NCBI RefSeq assembly: GCF_002973525.1
Contig: NZ_PVEN01000021.1
Coordinates: forward strand, 1-64,000
DNA: 64,000 nucleotides
Source: Paraburkholderia sp. BL21I4N1
GTDB lineage: Bacteria; Pseudomonadota; Gammaproteobacteria; Burkholderiales; Burkholderiaceae
Reading direction: 5' to 3'
Shown: piece by piece, positions 1 to 8,345 of the stretch
Position numbering within the stretch: the first letter of the stretch is position 1
How the letters are laid out: every line of letters begins with the position of its first letter
The notes under the pieces: generated by a model
What the model saw: only the letters and a program-made list of their open reading frames with translations
The model's database searches: none
What the model was told of the DNA's origin: nothing
Position numbers and translations under genes: made by a program

Positions 1-275
1 TACGCATTCACTACCGGAGCCGCACCCGCGTCGTCAACATCACAACTACCGGCACTGCTTCGTTCTGCGTCGCTGCATCTGCAGCAGAGAAACGAGATTA
101 TGAAGAACTTTCGCTGCGTCGTCAACAGGTTTTTCTAACTTTCCGAACCCGTTCACTTCGCTGAAACCCTTGCCATTGCTGGCTCTCCCGCCTCCCGTGC
201 CCCGGTGTCCGAAGCACGAAAGAGCGAGATTCTAGCGACCCGCGCAGGGCCTTGCAAGCGTTATTTCGAATTTAT
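1..275. other. Gene-free left edge with repeat-like sequence
   Basis: No convincing gene is seen. One frame is open from the edge to a stop near 136 but has no recognisable protein character. Two related short motifs occur, one around 91-106 (core cgagattatgaa) and one around 221-237 (core cgagattctag), and cgtcgtcaac occurs twice (31-40 and 117-126). This suggests an extragenic repeat of the kind scattered between genes in Burkholderia, or the control region of a gene to the left. The reading is tentative. Confidence 0.3.
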
Positions 276-1391
276 TCAAGGCGCCTTCTCTACCCGCCCC
301 GGCTCGTCAACAACCGGCACTTTTAGATCCGGCGCAAGCGCGCGTGCACCCGGCACGCCGATCGTCCAGTCATGTAGCACGGTATAGGCAACCGCAAGCA
401 ACGTCGGTCCGATGAAAACACCGAGAAAACCGAACGCAAACGCACCGCCCAGGATGCCCAGCATCACCAGAATCAGCGGCATATCGCTATTTTTGCCGAT
501 CAGGATCGGCTTGATGACGTTGTCGGACATACCGACAACCAGCACGCCCCACACAACCAGAAAGATAGCCCAGCCAGTCGCGCCACCGTGGTACAACCAG
601 ATCGCCGCGGGCAACCACACGACCACCGGGCCGCCTGGTATCACGGATAGGAAGAAGGTCGCCAGCCCAAGCAGCGCCGGCGCCGGCACGCCAGAGATCC
701 AGCAGCCGAATCCAGCCAGAATCCCTTGCACGAGCGCCGTGCCGAGAATCCCGTAGACCACGCCCTTCACGGTGCTGCCGGCCAATGCCAGCAAGTAATC
801 GGCGCGCTCGCCCGCGATCCGCCGCATGCCCGCATTCAACCAGGCAGCAGCGCCCTCTCCGCCGGTATAGAAGAAGAAAGCGAGCACGATACTCAACGCC
901 AACAGCCCCAAACCGTGCGTAACCGCAAGCGCTGCTGCAAGAATCCACTTGCCGGCGGGTGCAGCAAACGAATGCAACTGCGCGATCAGCTCTGAATTCC
1001 CGCTGGTTAGATGTTCCCAGAAGGTCTCGATGCTCGAACCAACCAGGGGAATACCTGCCACCCACGGCGGCAGATCCGGCAACCCAGCCTCGAAGAGCCT
1101 CTGCACCAGCGCGACGATTTCATGGACATGCGCGCCGAACGCAAAGCCCGCATAGACGAACGGCCCAAGCACCACGATCAGAATGATGATCACGATCAAC
1201 GTGGCGGCCCACTTGCGCCGGCCGCCCACCGCCGCGGTCAACCGCCGATACAAGCCCCACGAGCTATAGCTGAGGATGGCGCCCCACAGCAGCGCAGTCG
1301 TAAAAGGCGCAAGTACCAGCAGCGACCCGCCCACCAGAATGATCAGTGCGAATACCGCGGCAAGACGTTCGATCAGTTGGTCCGATTTCAC
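276..1391 (-). CDS. AI-2E family transporter (PerM/UPF0118-type permease)
   Basis: This 371-residue protein has hydrophobic segments near the N-terminus, a soluble middle part, and a cluster of membrane spans in the second half containing glycine/proline-rich stretches such as FLSVIPGGPVVVW and MLGILGGAFAFGFLGVFIGP. That layout is typical of the AI-2E/PerM family (PF01594). Members export small molecules or ions, and the substrate cannot be told from sequence. I chose the GTG at 1391, reading VKSDQLIERL, because CAGGAG lies just upstream; an ATG 15 codons further out lacks a ribosome site. It is divergent from the DUF2863 gene. Family is fairly certain, function is not. Confidence 0.85.
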   Translation of the reverse strand: MKSDQLIERLAAVFALIILVGGSLLVLAPFTTALLWGAILSYSSWGLYRRLTAAVGGRRKWAATLIVIIILIVVLGPFVYAGFAFGAHVHEIVALVQRLFEAGLPDLPPWVAGIPLVGSSIETFWEHLTSGNSELIAQLHSFAAPAGKWILAAALAVTHGLGLLALSIVLAFFFYTGGEGAAAWLNAGMRRIAGERADYLLALAGSTVKGVVYGILGTALVQGILAGFGCWISGVPAPALLGLATFFLSVIPGGPVVVWLPAAIWLYHGGATGWAIFLVVWGVLVVGMSDNVIKPILIGKNSDMPLILVMLGILGGAFAFGFLGVFIGPTLLAVAYTVLHDWTIGVPGARALAPDLKVPVVDEPGRVEKAP

Positions 1392-1665
1392 AATGAATCT
1401 CCTGTTGCGCCAAGCCACGGCGGCGAGTGGACACACACTTGTCAGACGATCGCTGAAAGCGGTCAGTATAGAAGCGAGTCAAGCCTCCGGGGGCGCCTTA
1501 TATCAACCGACCAGGGTCGGCGGGCAACGTGGCCTCGCGCCATGTGGGAAAGACAGAAATCCCCACGCAGAATTACCTTAATCCGCGCTGCGTAACTAGC
1601 CAAATAATATGGCGGCGGAGAAAAGACTAGAATATAAGGTTCTGTGCACCCCAACTTCCGGATTT

Positions 1666-2880
1666 ATGCGCTCGCGAATCGCCAAACGTCTCCCCCCCGA
1701 TGCCGACAAGCTTGTCGGTCTCTCGCTCGCGCTTTTCGCGTCGGGCAGCCGAACCGAAGACCGCTTCTGGGAAGCGAAACTCGACGCGCTGCTGACCAAG
1801 ATCGTCCGCAACGCCAACCAGACCACGCTGGACGCAGCGCTCGATCATCTGCAGCAGAATCATCCCGATGCTTACGGCGCGCTCGCCGACATGGCGGAAA
1901 CTCACAGCGAGTCGTTCATCGTCGAGCATGAGGGCGTGTCTTATGAAGCGCTGCTGATCGCGGCACCCGTGCTCGCCTGGACCCGCTACATGATTCCGTC
2001 GGGCCCGCTCAAAACCGACGCGGCCGACGCCCTGCGCGCGCATCTGCAGGCTCATGTGCTAGCGGCCAATACGCGCGTGGCCATGGCGCCGTTCATGTAC
2101 AGCATCGATCAGTTGCCGCGCCATCACGTCGAAACGTGGCGCATCGCCCAGCAACTTACGCAGGCAGCAATGGCCGGCGGCAACGCCAAACTCAATTTCG
2201 GCGAGTTGCCGGAAACCTCGCCGATTCTGGCCGACCCGCGTTTCCTGCTGGCAGTGGTGGCGGCACCAGTGGGCGAGCCGACCTTCCGCTGGCAGGAAGA
2301 AGAGCATGGCAGCCGGATCGAGCGCGGTCAGTGCCTCGAACAATGGACCACGCAAGGCGGCGCCAATCTGTCGCTGGTGCTGCCGGGCTGCGAGTTCGAA
2401 TGCCTGTTGCCGGATGCCTATTATTCGGCCTGCCGCGACGCCGACGAACGCGTGCGTCCTCACACGGTGCGCACCGCCGTGCGCTACCTGTTCGATACGA
2501 TCGGCGCCGCGCCGCAAGAATTGCGCGCGGTCGTCGCCGGTTTCGGCGAACGCCGCATCGACGAATACCGCGTCGGTTTCACGCGCCGGGGCAGTAACGA
2601 CGTGATCTACGGCGTCGTCTGGCCGCTGTACGGCCGCGAGAACAGCGAACCCGGTATCGACGAGGAACCGCAGGAAGTCGCCGCATCGGACGATCCGCTC
2701 GAAGAAATCGTCGCGTTGCTCAAAGATACCGGCGTGACCGACGTGCGCCGTCATGCGGGTCGCTTCGAGCCTGAATATTGCGACGACTGCGGCGTACCGC
2801 TCTACGCCGATCCGCTCGGCGAAATCGTCCACGCCGAGATGCCGGAAGACGCCGAACCCGCCCAACCGCATTTCCACTGA
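1666..2880 (+). CDS. DUF2863 family protein
   Basis: A 404-residue soluble protein beginning MRSRIAKRLPPDADKLVGL. It matches the lineage-restricted DUF2863 family of Burkholderiales, whose function is unknown. The C-terminal part carries CDDCGVPLY, a CxxC pair that could bind a metal, followed by an acidic tail ending in HFH. An in-frame ATG at 1609 would add 19 residues, but the stretch 1609-1665 is AT-rich with promoter-like character, so I prefer 1666. It stands alone and is followed by a strong terminator at 2934-2962. No function can be assigned from context. Confidence 0.8.
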   Translation: MRSRIAKRLPPDADKLVGLSLALFASGSRTEDRFWEAKLDALLTKIVRNANQTTLDAALDHLQQNHPDAYGALADMAETHSESFIVEHEGVSYEALLIAAPVLAWTRYMIPSGPLKTDAADALRAHLQAHVLAANTRVAMAPFMYSIDQLPRHHVETWRIAQQLTQAAMAGGNAKLNFGELPETSPILADPRFLLAVVAAPVGEPTFRWQEEEHGSRIERGQCLEQWTTQGGANLSLVLPGCEFECLLPDAYYSACRDADERVRPHTVRTAVRYLFDTIGAAPQELRAVVAGFGERRIDEYRVGFTRRGSNDVIYGVVWPLYGRENSEPGIDEEPQEVAASDDPLEEIVALLKDTGVTDVRRHAGRFEPEYCDDCGVPLYADPLGEIVHAEMPEDAEPAQPHFH

Positions 2881-2933
2881 ACACCATTGAGCATCGGCGC
2901 GGCAACCGCAAGACCGCATCGCCGTCGAGAGAA

Positions 2934-2962
2934 AAAAGCCCCGCCGCTCGCGGGGTTTTTTT
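2934..2962 (+). terminator. Intrinsic terminator after the DUF2863 gene
   Basis: A CCCCGC/GCGGGG stem (2939-2944 with 2950-2955), five-base loop, followed by seven T residues and preceded by an A run. Confidence 0.9.
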
Positions 2963-3123
2963 ACGCCCAGGCTTTCTTACGTCATTCCTCCTATGCCTTT
3001 TGGACAGGCCGTCAAGTTGAAGGGAATTTGTCATCATAGGAACGGCAACGCATCGCACTGCACCCGACGCGTTTGCCGGGTGCGCGCATCGCGCCACCTC
3101 GCCCGATTCATCTGGAGACATGC

Positions 3124-4002
3124 ATGCGATTCTCGATACTCAACTCAGACGCGGAACGCCGTGATGGGCTCAAAGTAATACTGCGGCAAATCGATCGGCT
3201 GGCACGCTTCAACGAAGCACAAGACTGGCGTCAAGTTGAACGCACGCTCAAGCGTCAGTGGCCCGACCTGCTCGTGATCGACTGGCAGGACTGGATGTCG
3301 GTGGCGGATACCCGCCATCTGCTCAGCCATTACCCGGACCTGCGCATCGCCGTGCTCACGGACCAGATATCCCCTATCCATGTGCGAGCGCTCATGGACG
3401 AAGGCGTGCTCGGTGTGGTCTCACGCGAAACCGATCCTTGCCTGATCGTGCGCGCATTCGAAATGGTGCTGCTGGGCGGTCACTACGTGCCGCCCGGCGC
3501 GTTGGCGCTCAATCCTCCGCTACCGCCGGACATCGCCATCCGCCCATTCGACGAAAAAACGCCGCCGCCGCGGCGCGGCAAACTGTCCAGCGTGCTGTCG
3601 CCGCGCCAGGAGCAGATCATGCGCTGCGTCCACATGGGCAGCACCAATAAGATGATTGCGCGCACCCTCGGCATCAGCGAAGGCACCGTCAAGATTCACC
3701 TGACCAGCATATTCCAGCAACTCGGCGCACCCAATCGTGCCGCGGCGGTCGCGCTCTACAACGGCTGGCTATCGAATCATTTGCAAGTGCTGCGCAACGG
3801 CGGTGACGGCACCACGCGTCCGATCATGGGACAAAGCAACGTCGTGCCATTGCGGCGCCGACTGCGCAGGGGCTTTCACTATCCGTTGCCGGTCAACGAC
3901 ACGACGGTTCCACTGGACATGGCAGCCGAACCGAGCCCGCCCTATGGCGACGCCCCGCCCGCCGGACCGTCATTGGAACCGCCTCCGCTAGGAGCGGCAT
4001 AG
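3124..4002 (+). CDS. LuxR/NarL-type response regulator with atypical receiver
   Basis: A 292-residue regulator. Residues 1-130 resemble a response regulator receiver domain with Asp53 (LLVIDWQDW) at the phosphoacceptor position. The usual lysine of the KDA motif near the end of the domain is replaced by arginine (GVVSRETD). Residues about 158-215 form a LuxR-type HTH (LSPRQEQIM, ISEGTVKIHLTSIFQQL). A tail of about 75 residues rich in Arg, then Pro, follows the HTH, which is unusual because NarL-type proteins normally end there. The start at 3124 has CTGGAGA upstream. No sensor kinase is adjacent, so the signal is unknown. Confidence 0.85.
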   Translation: MRFSILNSDAERRDGLKVILRQIDRLARFNEAQDWRQVERTLKRQWPDLLVIDWQDWMSVADTRHLLSHYPDLRIAVLTDQISPIHVRALMDEGVLGVVSRETDPCLIVRAFEMVLLGGHYVPPGALALNPPLPPDIAIRPFDEKTPPPRRGKLSSVLSPRQEQIMRCVHMGSTNKMIARTLGISEGTVKIHLTSIFQQLGAPNRAAAVALYNGWLSNHLQVLRNGGDGTTRPIMGQSNVVPLRRRLRRGFHYPLPVNDTTVPLDMAAEPSPPYGDAPPAGPSLEPPPLGAA

Positions 4003-4105
4003 CGGCTCCAAATGAACATGCCAGAGGCTAAGCGCGCACGTCGTGACGGCATCCATGCCCGCTGGCATGGAATCCGCTCACACCTTTTCTCGTCCAACGA
4101 GTAAT

Positions 4106-4789
4106 ATGAGATACATGGGTTTCCTCTACACACCGCTTCCGTTCTGGGTCGCTGTCGGTGGCTGGATCGCCACTGCGATAGTGGTCGCGCTCGCGCTGTG
4201 GAAAAATCCTTTCAAACGACTTCAGGACGGCACCTTGCAGCATGTCTGGCTTGCGATCATCGTCGCAGTGTCCGTGCTGTGGGCAAGTAATGCGTGGCTC
4301 GACGACGGCACGGTGATGCATCTGCTCGGCGCCACGCTCGTCGTCACGCTCTTCGACTGGGCACTGGCACTGATCGCCATGGCGGTGGTCACTGGTCTTG
4401 CGGCCGTCGTCTTCGACGCTCCGTGGCAAGGTATCGCGCTGACGTTCCTCGTGTACGGCGCATTGCCGGTCGGCATTTCGACGCTGGTCCAGCGCGCCAG
4501 CATTGCCTGGCTGCCGCGCAACCTCTTCATGTTTATCTTCGGCCAGGGCTTCATCTCGCCGGCTATCGCCGTGTCGCTCACCGCCGCCGCCGCGCTCGGC
4601 ATTCACATCACGCTGGCCGATGGCTCGATGACCGTGATGCCTGCCGGCTACGCGTTCAGCGTGCTGCTACTCGCCACCGGCGAAGCCTGGTTCACGGGCA
4701 TGTCGACCGCGCTGATCGCGGTCTACCGCCCCGCCTGGGTCACCACTTACGACGTCCGGAGATACCGACTGGGCGGACCACGCACCTGA
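4106..4789 (+). CDS. Membrane protein, energy-coupling-factor-type ABC permease (CbiM-like)
   Basis: A 227-residue integral membrane protein with about six or seven hydrophobic segments. Its N-terminus, MGFLYTPLPFWVAVGGW, and the glycine-rich loops recall divergent members of the CbiM/NikM substrate-binding permease family (PF01891), which bring Co or Ni into an ECF transporter. No ATPase or T-component gene is nearby, so it would have to work with partners elsewhere or have another role. The start is uncertain: ATG at 4106 or 4115, neither with a strong ribosome site. The family call is moderate and the metal specificity is not supported. Confidence 0.6.
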   Translation: MRYMGFLYTPLPFWVAVGGWIATAIVVALALWKNPFKRLQDGTLQHVWLAIIVAVSVLWASNAWLDDGTVMHLLGATLVVTLFDWALALIAMAVVTGLAAVVFDAPWQGIALTFLVYGALPVGISTLVQRASIAWLPRNLFMFIFGQGFISPAIAVSLTAAAALGIHITLADGSMTVMPAGYAFSVLLLATGEAWFTGMSTALIAVYRPAWVTTYDVRRYRLGGPRT

Positions 4790-4958
4790 CTCAGACTCTG
4801 CATGGCATGCGCATTCGCGGCGATCCGCCAGACGATCGTCTCGAGCCGCCTCGATCGCGCACACCACGACAGAACAAAATATTTGTGCCAGGATTGAACT
4901 CCACCCTATCGCGAGGCATCTTACGTGCCTCATGTCACATTAGCGTCTAACGAACTTG

Positions 4959-5633
4959 ATGGATCGCACCAACGTCCCGCGCCGATTGCTGCGGCTGGTC
5001 GGCCGGTTGGCGACACTTGCAGCGAGTCTCTCGCTCATCTGTGGCGCCCCCGCATTCGCCGATCAACTCGAACAGCACAACGATCTCGTCAACAAATTTG
5101 TCAATGACATGCATGCGGACCCGCTCGTCGCGGACTGCGCCGCTCATGGCAATTTTGTCGCCGGCACCTCGACCGCTTTCGATCACGTCGAGTTTCCTCC
5201 CAGCTCTTTCGACAGCGCGCATGCGTCGGTCACGCCCTGGAACGATTCGTTCGACGAGGGCAAGCAACGCGTCAAGGTCGAAAACATCGTCATCGTCGAA
5301 GGGCTCGGCATTCCGCAAGGCGGTGGCGGAGATCCAGCCGATCTGAAATTCCGCTGCGGCTATGTCGGCGCCCAGATGCTGGCGTTCAGCTGGAACGACC
5401 CGGTGCCGCCGGCCCGCGCGCGCAGCGGCGAGCCTACGGGGTCGCGCGCTGTGGCGGGCAAGCATAAGAGCGTCAAGGGCAAGCACTCCGCTAGCGGCAA
5501 GAGCACGAAGAAAGCGACGACGAAGTCGTCCAAGGCCAGTTCAGGCAAGTCGTCGAAGTCGAAAACGACGTCGAGCAAGTCTTCGAGCAAATCGAGCGCG
5601 AAAAAGACCACGACGAAGAAGAAGACGCAGTAG
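4959..5633 (+). CDS. Secreted protein with lysine/serine-rich C-terminal tail
   Basis: A 224-residue protein with a clear signal peptide (basic start, hydrophobic core, likely cleavage after ICGAPAFA), so it is periplasmic or outside. Residues about 35-150 form a compact domain with two cysteines (VADCAAHG and LKFRCGYVG) that may pair. From about residue 150 to the end the sequence is almost only Lys, Ser, Thr, Ala and Gly, in short repeats resembling eukaryotic H1-like tails. I do not recognise a named family with certainty. The ATG at 4959 is used; a TTG one codon earlier is also possible. The tail suggests binding to a polyanion such as envelope polysaccharide or nucleic acid (inference). 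Confidence 0.7.
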   Translation: MDRTNVPRRLLRLVGRLATLAASLSLICGAPAFADQLEQHNDLVNKFVNDMHADPLVADCAAHGNFVAGTSTAFDHVEFPPSSFDSAHASVTPWNDSFDEGKQRVKVENIVIVEGLGIPQGGGGDPADLKFRCGYVGAQMLAFSWNDPVPPARARSGEPTGSRAVAGKHKSVKGKHSASGKSTKKATTKSSKASSGKSSKSKTTSSKSSSKSSAKKTTTKKKTQ

Positions 5634-5740
5634 CAGATAGACGAACACCGGCGCAGACCCGGCGAGCCAAGGCGAACGACCATACGCCATTCGCGATGGG
5701 TCACAAGCCACAAGCCCTCGCCCGCCCAAACCTCAGCCGC

Positions 5741-5784
5741 AAAAAAAGAGGCACGCACGTCACACCGTGCGTGCCTCTTTTTCT
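5741..5784. terminator. Bidirectional intrinsic terminator
   Basis: A perfect 13-bp stem (5747-5759 with 5766-5778) and six-base loop, with A7 on the left and T5 on the right, between the converging secreted-protein and M14 peptidase genes. It can serve both. Confidence 0.93.
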
Positions 5785-5798
5785 ATACAGCAGCCGCC

Positions 5799-6953
5799 TT
5801 AAGCAAACGTCTCCACGTGCCGCAAAATCGCCTGCAGCATGGCCGCGCCTAGCGACGCGCTACGATCGCCGTTCCAGCCGACGCGCTCGTCGGGCAGATT
5901 GGCGTTGTCCTTGAACGGCATTTCCAGCGTTAGCGACAGGCAGCCGAATTCATTGCCGATGTACTTCGACGCCAGCTTCAACGCGTCCTCGCGATACTTG
6001 CTCGCGGCATAGCCATACTTGTCCTGGAAGTCCGGGCTCGCCTGCTTGAACGCTTCGATGAACGCCTTCTGCTCCTCGCCCTGCCGTTCGGTAAATCCCG
6101 GCAGCATTTCGGAGCCGGCCACGAACACATAGGGCAGCGCCTCGTCGCCGTGAATGTCGAAGAACAGGTCGCAACCCACGGCGTGAATCGCGTCTCGCAC
6201 CACCAGCACTTCAGGGCTGCGCGCGGCGTCCGGCTCCATCCATTCGCGATTCAGGTTCGCACCGGCCGCGTTGGTGCGCAGATTGCCGTGCACGCTGCCG
6301 TCCGGATTCATGTTCGGCACGATATAAAACACCGCGTGATCGTAGAGCTTGCGCGCGACCGGATCGCCCGCCCAATCGCCCCAGCCCGCGAGCCGCTTCA
6401 CCAGACCTTCGATAAACCATTCGGCCATCGTCTCGCCCGGATGCTGGCGTGCGATCAGCCAGATTTTCTTCTTCGGCGTGTCGCCGGTTTCCGGCGTGCC
6501 GAGCGTGAGCAGCGACATGGGCCGGCCTTCGACGGTCGTGCCCAATTCGGTCAGCGCGGCCTGCGGCAACTGCTGCACCGCGCCGAGAAACTCCGAATGG
6601 CGCTCCTCGCTATACGGCTCGAAATACGCGTAATAGATGCGGTCGAAATCCGGCGTGTGATCGATCGTCAGCACGCGGCCGTCGTACGAGGTCGGTACGC
6701 GAAACCAGTTCACCCGGTCATAGCTCGCAACCGCCTGATAGTCGCGCCAACCTTCGGCGAACGCGCACGCGGCGGCATTCTCGAACGTCATCACGCAGCG
6801 CTCGCCCGCCGCGCCGGACACACGGAAATAAAACCACTGCGCGAATTCGGCGTGGCTGTCCGGCCGCACGCGCAGACGGATGTTGCCCGCGTCTTCGCAA
6901 GACAGGACTTCGATCGCGCCGGCGTCGAAGTGACTCGTGATGGATAACGTCAT
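5799..6953 (-). CDS. M14 family zinc carboxypeptidase (cytosolic carboxypeptidase-like)
   Basis: A 384-residue protein. Residues 1-115 form a beta-rich N-terminal domain of the type preceding the catalytic domain in cytosolic carboxypeptidases (AGBL/Nna1-like M14 subgroup). The zinc site is visible as HPGE (His171, Glu174) and DIHGDE (His268). Substrate-binding N/R residues lie in PNMNPDGSVHGNLR and NLNREW, and the likely catalytic Glu is in SLTLEMPF near the C-terminus. There is no signal peptide, so it is cytoplasmic. The start at 6953 (MTLSITSHFD) has GGAAG upstream. It lies just downstream of yaaA on the same strand (42 bp gap). The natural substrate in bacteria is not known. Confidence 0.88.
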   Translation of the reverse strand: MTLSITSHFDAGAIEVLSCEDAGNIRLRVRPDSHAEFAQWFYFRVSGAAGERCVMTFENAAACAFAEGWRDYQAVASYDRVNWFRVPTSYDGRVLTIDHTPDFDRIYYAYFEPYSEERHSEFLGAVQQLPQAALTELGTTVEGRPMSLLTLGTPETGDTPKKKIWLIARQHPGETMAEWFIEGLVKRLAGWGDWAGDPVARKLYDHAVFYIVPNMNPDGSVHGNLRTNAAGANLNREWMEPDAARSPEVLVVRDAIHAVGCDLFFDIHGDEALPYVFVAGSEMLPGFTERQGEEQKAFIEAFKQASPDFQDKYGYAASKYREDALKLASKYIGNEFGCLSLTLEMPFKDNANLPDERVGWNGDRSASLGAAMLQAILRHVETFA

Positions 6954-6995
6954 GGTGTTCTTCCCTACTGGTTGCACCGCGAAACGCTTCAACGC

Positions 6996-7778
6996 TTATT
7001 CAGCGACGCGGCGGCGGAATACGTAAGTGGAATCGTTCGATGCCGCGGCGTCGAACGCATAACCTTCGGAGTCGAACGCCTTGAGTTGTTCAGGCCTGTC
7101 GAGACGGTTTTCCACCGCATAGCGCGCCATCAGGCCGCGCGCGCGCTTTGCATGGAAGCTGATGATCTTGTAGCGGCCGCCTTTCCAGTCCTCGAACACG
7201 GGCGTGACGACCGGCGCGTCGAGCAGCTTCGGTTTGACCGACTTGAAATATTCGCCCGAGGCGCAATTCACCAGCACCTGGGATGCTGCGGCGTTTTTCT
7301 TGAACTGCGCATTCAGGGCCTGCGTGATCCGCTCGCCCCAGAATGCGTACAGATCCTTACCGCGCGGATTGGCGAAGCGCGTGCCCATTTCGAGCCGGTA
7401 CGGTTGCAGCAGATCGAGCGGACGCAATAGGCCGTAGAGGCCCGACAGCACCCGCACGTGGCTCTGCGCATAGTCCAGATCGGCCGACGACAAGGTCTTC
7501 GCGTTGAAGCCCTCGTACACGTCGCCATTGAACGCGAGCACCGCCTGCTTGGCGTTGCGCGTATCGAACTTCGGCGACCACTCCGCGTAACGCTGGAAGT
7601 TCAGATGCGCGAGCTGATCCGAGATGTCCATCAACGAAGCGATCTGCTGCGGCGACAAACGACGCAATCCGCCGATCAATTCGGCCGCTTCGTCGACAAA
7701 ATCGGGGATGGTGTGTTTTTTGACGTGCGGTGGGGTTTCGTAGTCGAGCGATTTCGCCGGCGACAGAACGATTATCAT
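6996..7778 (-). CDS. yaaA: Peroxide stress protein YaaA
   Basis: A 260-residue protein starting MIIVLSPAKSLDYETPP, the hallmark N-terminus of the YaaA/UPF0246 family, with the conserved ASGEYFK and PVFEDWKGGRYK segments. In E. coli YaaA lowers free intracellular iron during hydrogen peroxide stress and binds DNA. Length agrees with the family (about 255-260). It shares a 57-bp divergent region with the PIN-domain gene and is followed on the same strand by the M14 peptidase gene. Confidence 0.95.
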   Translation of the reverse strand: MIIVLSPAKSLDYETPPHVKKHTIPDFVDEAAELIGGLRRLSPQQIASLMDISDQLAHLNFQRYAEWSPKFDTRNAKQAVLAFNGDVYEGFNAKTLSSADLDYAQSHVRVLSGLYGLLRPLDLLQPYRLEMGTRFANPRGKDLYAFWGERITQALNAQFKKNAAASQVLVNCASGEYFKSVKPKLLDAPVVTPVFEDWKGGRYKIISFHAKRARGLMARYAVENRLDRPEQLKAFDSEGYAFDAAASNDSTYVFRRRVAE

Positions 7779-7835
7779 AGAGGCTTGCAGGCACGCCGTG
7801 CCTGGCGGTCAAAGACGAAAGCCAGATTGTAACGA

Positions 7836-8345
7836 ATGCCCGGTTCCCATGCCTCACACGGCGCTTTGCGCGTCGTCCTCGATTCCAATGTGTGGATCGA
7901 TATTCTCGTGTTCGACGACCCGCATACGCGGCCGATTCGCGCCGCGCTCGAAAGCGGCACGCTGGTCGCGCTGATCGACGCGCGCTGCCTCGGCGAACTC
8001 GCCTACGTGCTCGACTATCCGCAATTCGTGCATCGAAACGTGGATAAAGCCGCCGCGCTTGCGATCGTCGCGCAGCTTTCGCAGTGGGTCGAAACCGCCG
8101 CGCCGGCTGAAGACGCCAGGCCTTTGCCCAAATGCAAAGACCGCGACGACCAGAAGTTTCTCGAACTCGCCCATGCCGCGCAGGCCGACTGGCTGGTCTC
8201 GAAAGACCGCGCGGTGTTGAAGCTCGCGAAACGGATCGCGCGCGATTTCGGCTTCCAGATCGCGCAGCCCGCGCCGTTCGTCGACGCGATTGCTGTTTCG
8301 GCTCAACCGCTCACTCACTCCATCACGCTCCGGACAGCGCCATGA
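7836..8345 (+). CDS. PIN-domain protein (putative toxin component family)
   Basis: A 169-residue protein with a PIN fold. VVLDSNVWIDIL gives the first acidic residue, GELAYVLD the next, and KDRDDQKFLELA with DWLVSKDRAVL the rest of the metal-binding acidic cluster. It matches the family described as putative toxin-antitoxin toxin component, PIN family (TIGR00305), whose members may be Mg-dependent ribonucleases. No antitoxin gene sits next to it: upstream is divergent yaaA, and downstream its TGA overlaps the ATG of the aminotransferase gene (ATGA at 8342-8345). A housekeeping RNA-processing role is as likely as a toxin role. Confidence 0.82.
   Translation: MPGSHASHGALRVVLDSNVWIDILVFDDPHTRPIRAALESGTLVALIDARCLGELAYVLDYPQFVHRNVDKAAALAIVAQLSQWVETAAPAEDARPLPKCKDRDDQKFLELAHAAQADWLVSKDRAVLKLAKRIARDFGFQIAQPAPFVDAIAVSAQPLTHSITLRTAP

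Noticed and set aside
4830..4841. Operator AGACGATCGTCT between the ECF-type permease and secreted-protein genes
   Set aside because: It shares the 8-base core but not the flanking bases of the other two palindromes and has no lipid gene nearby, so it may be chance.
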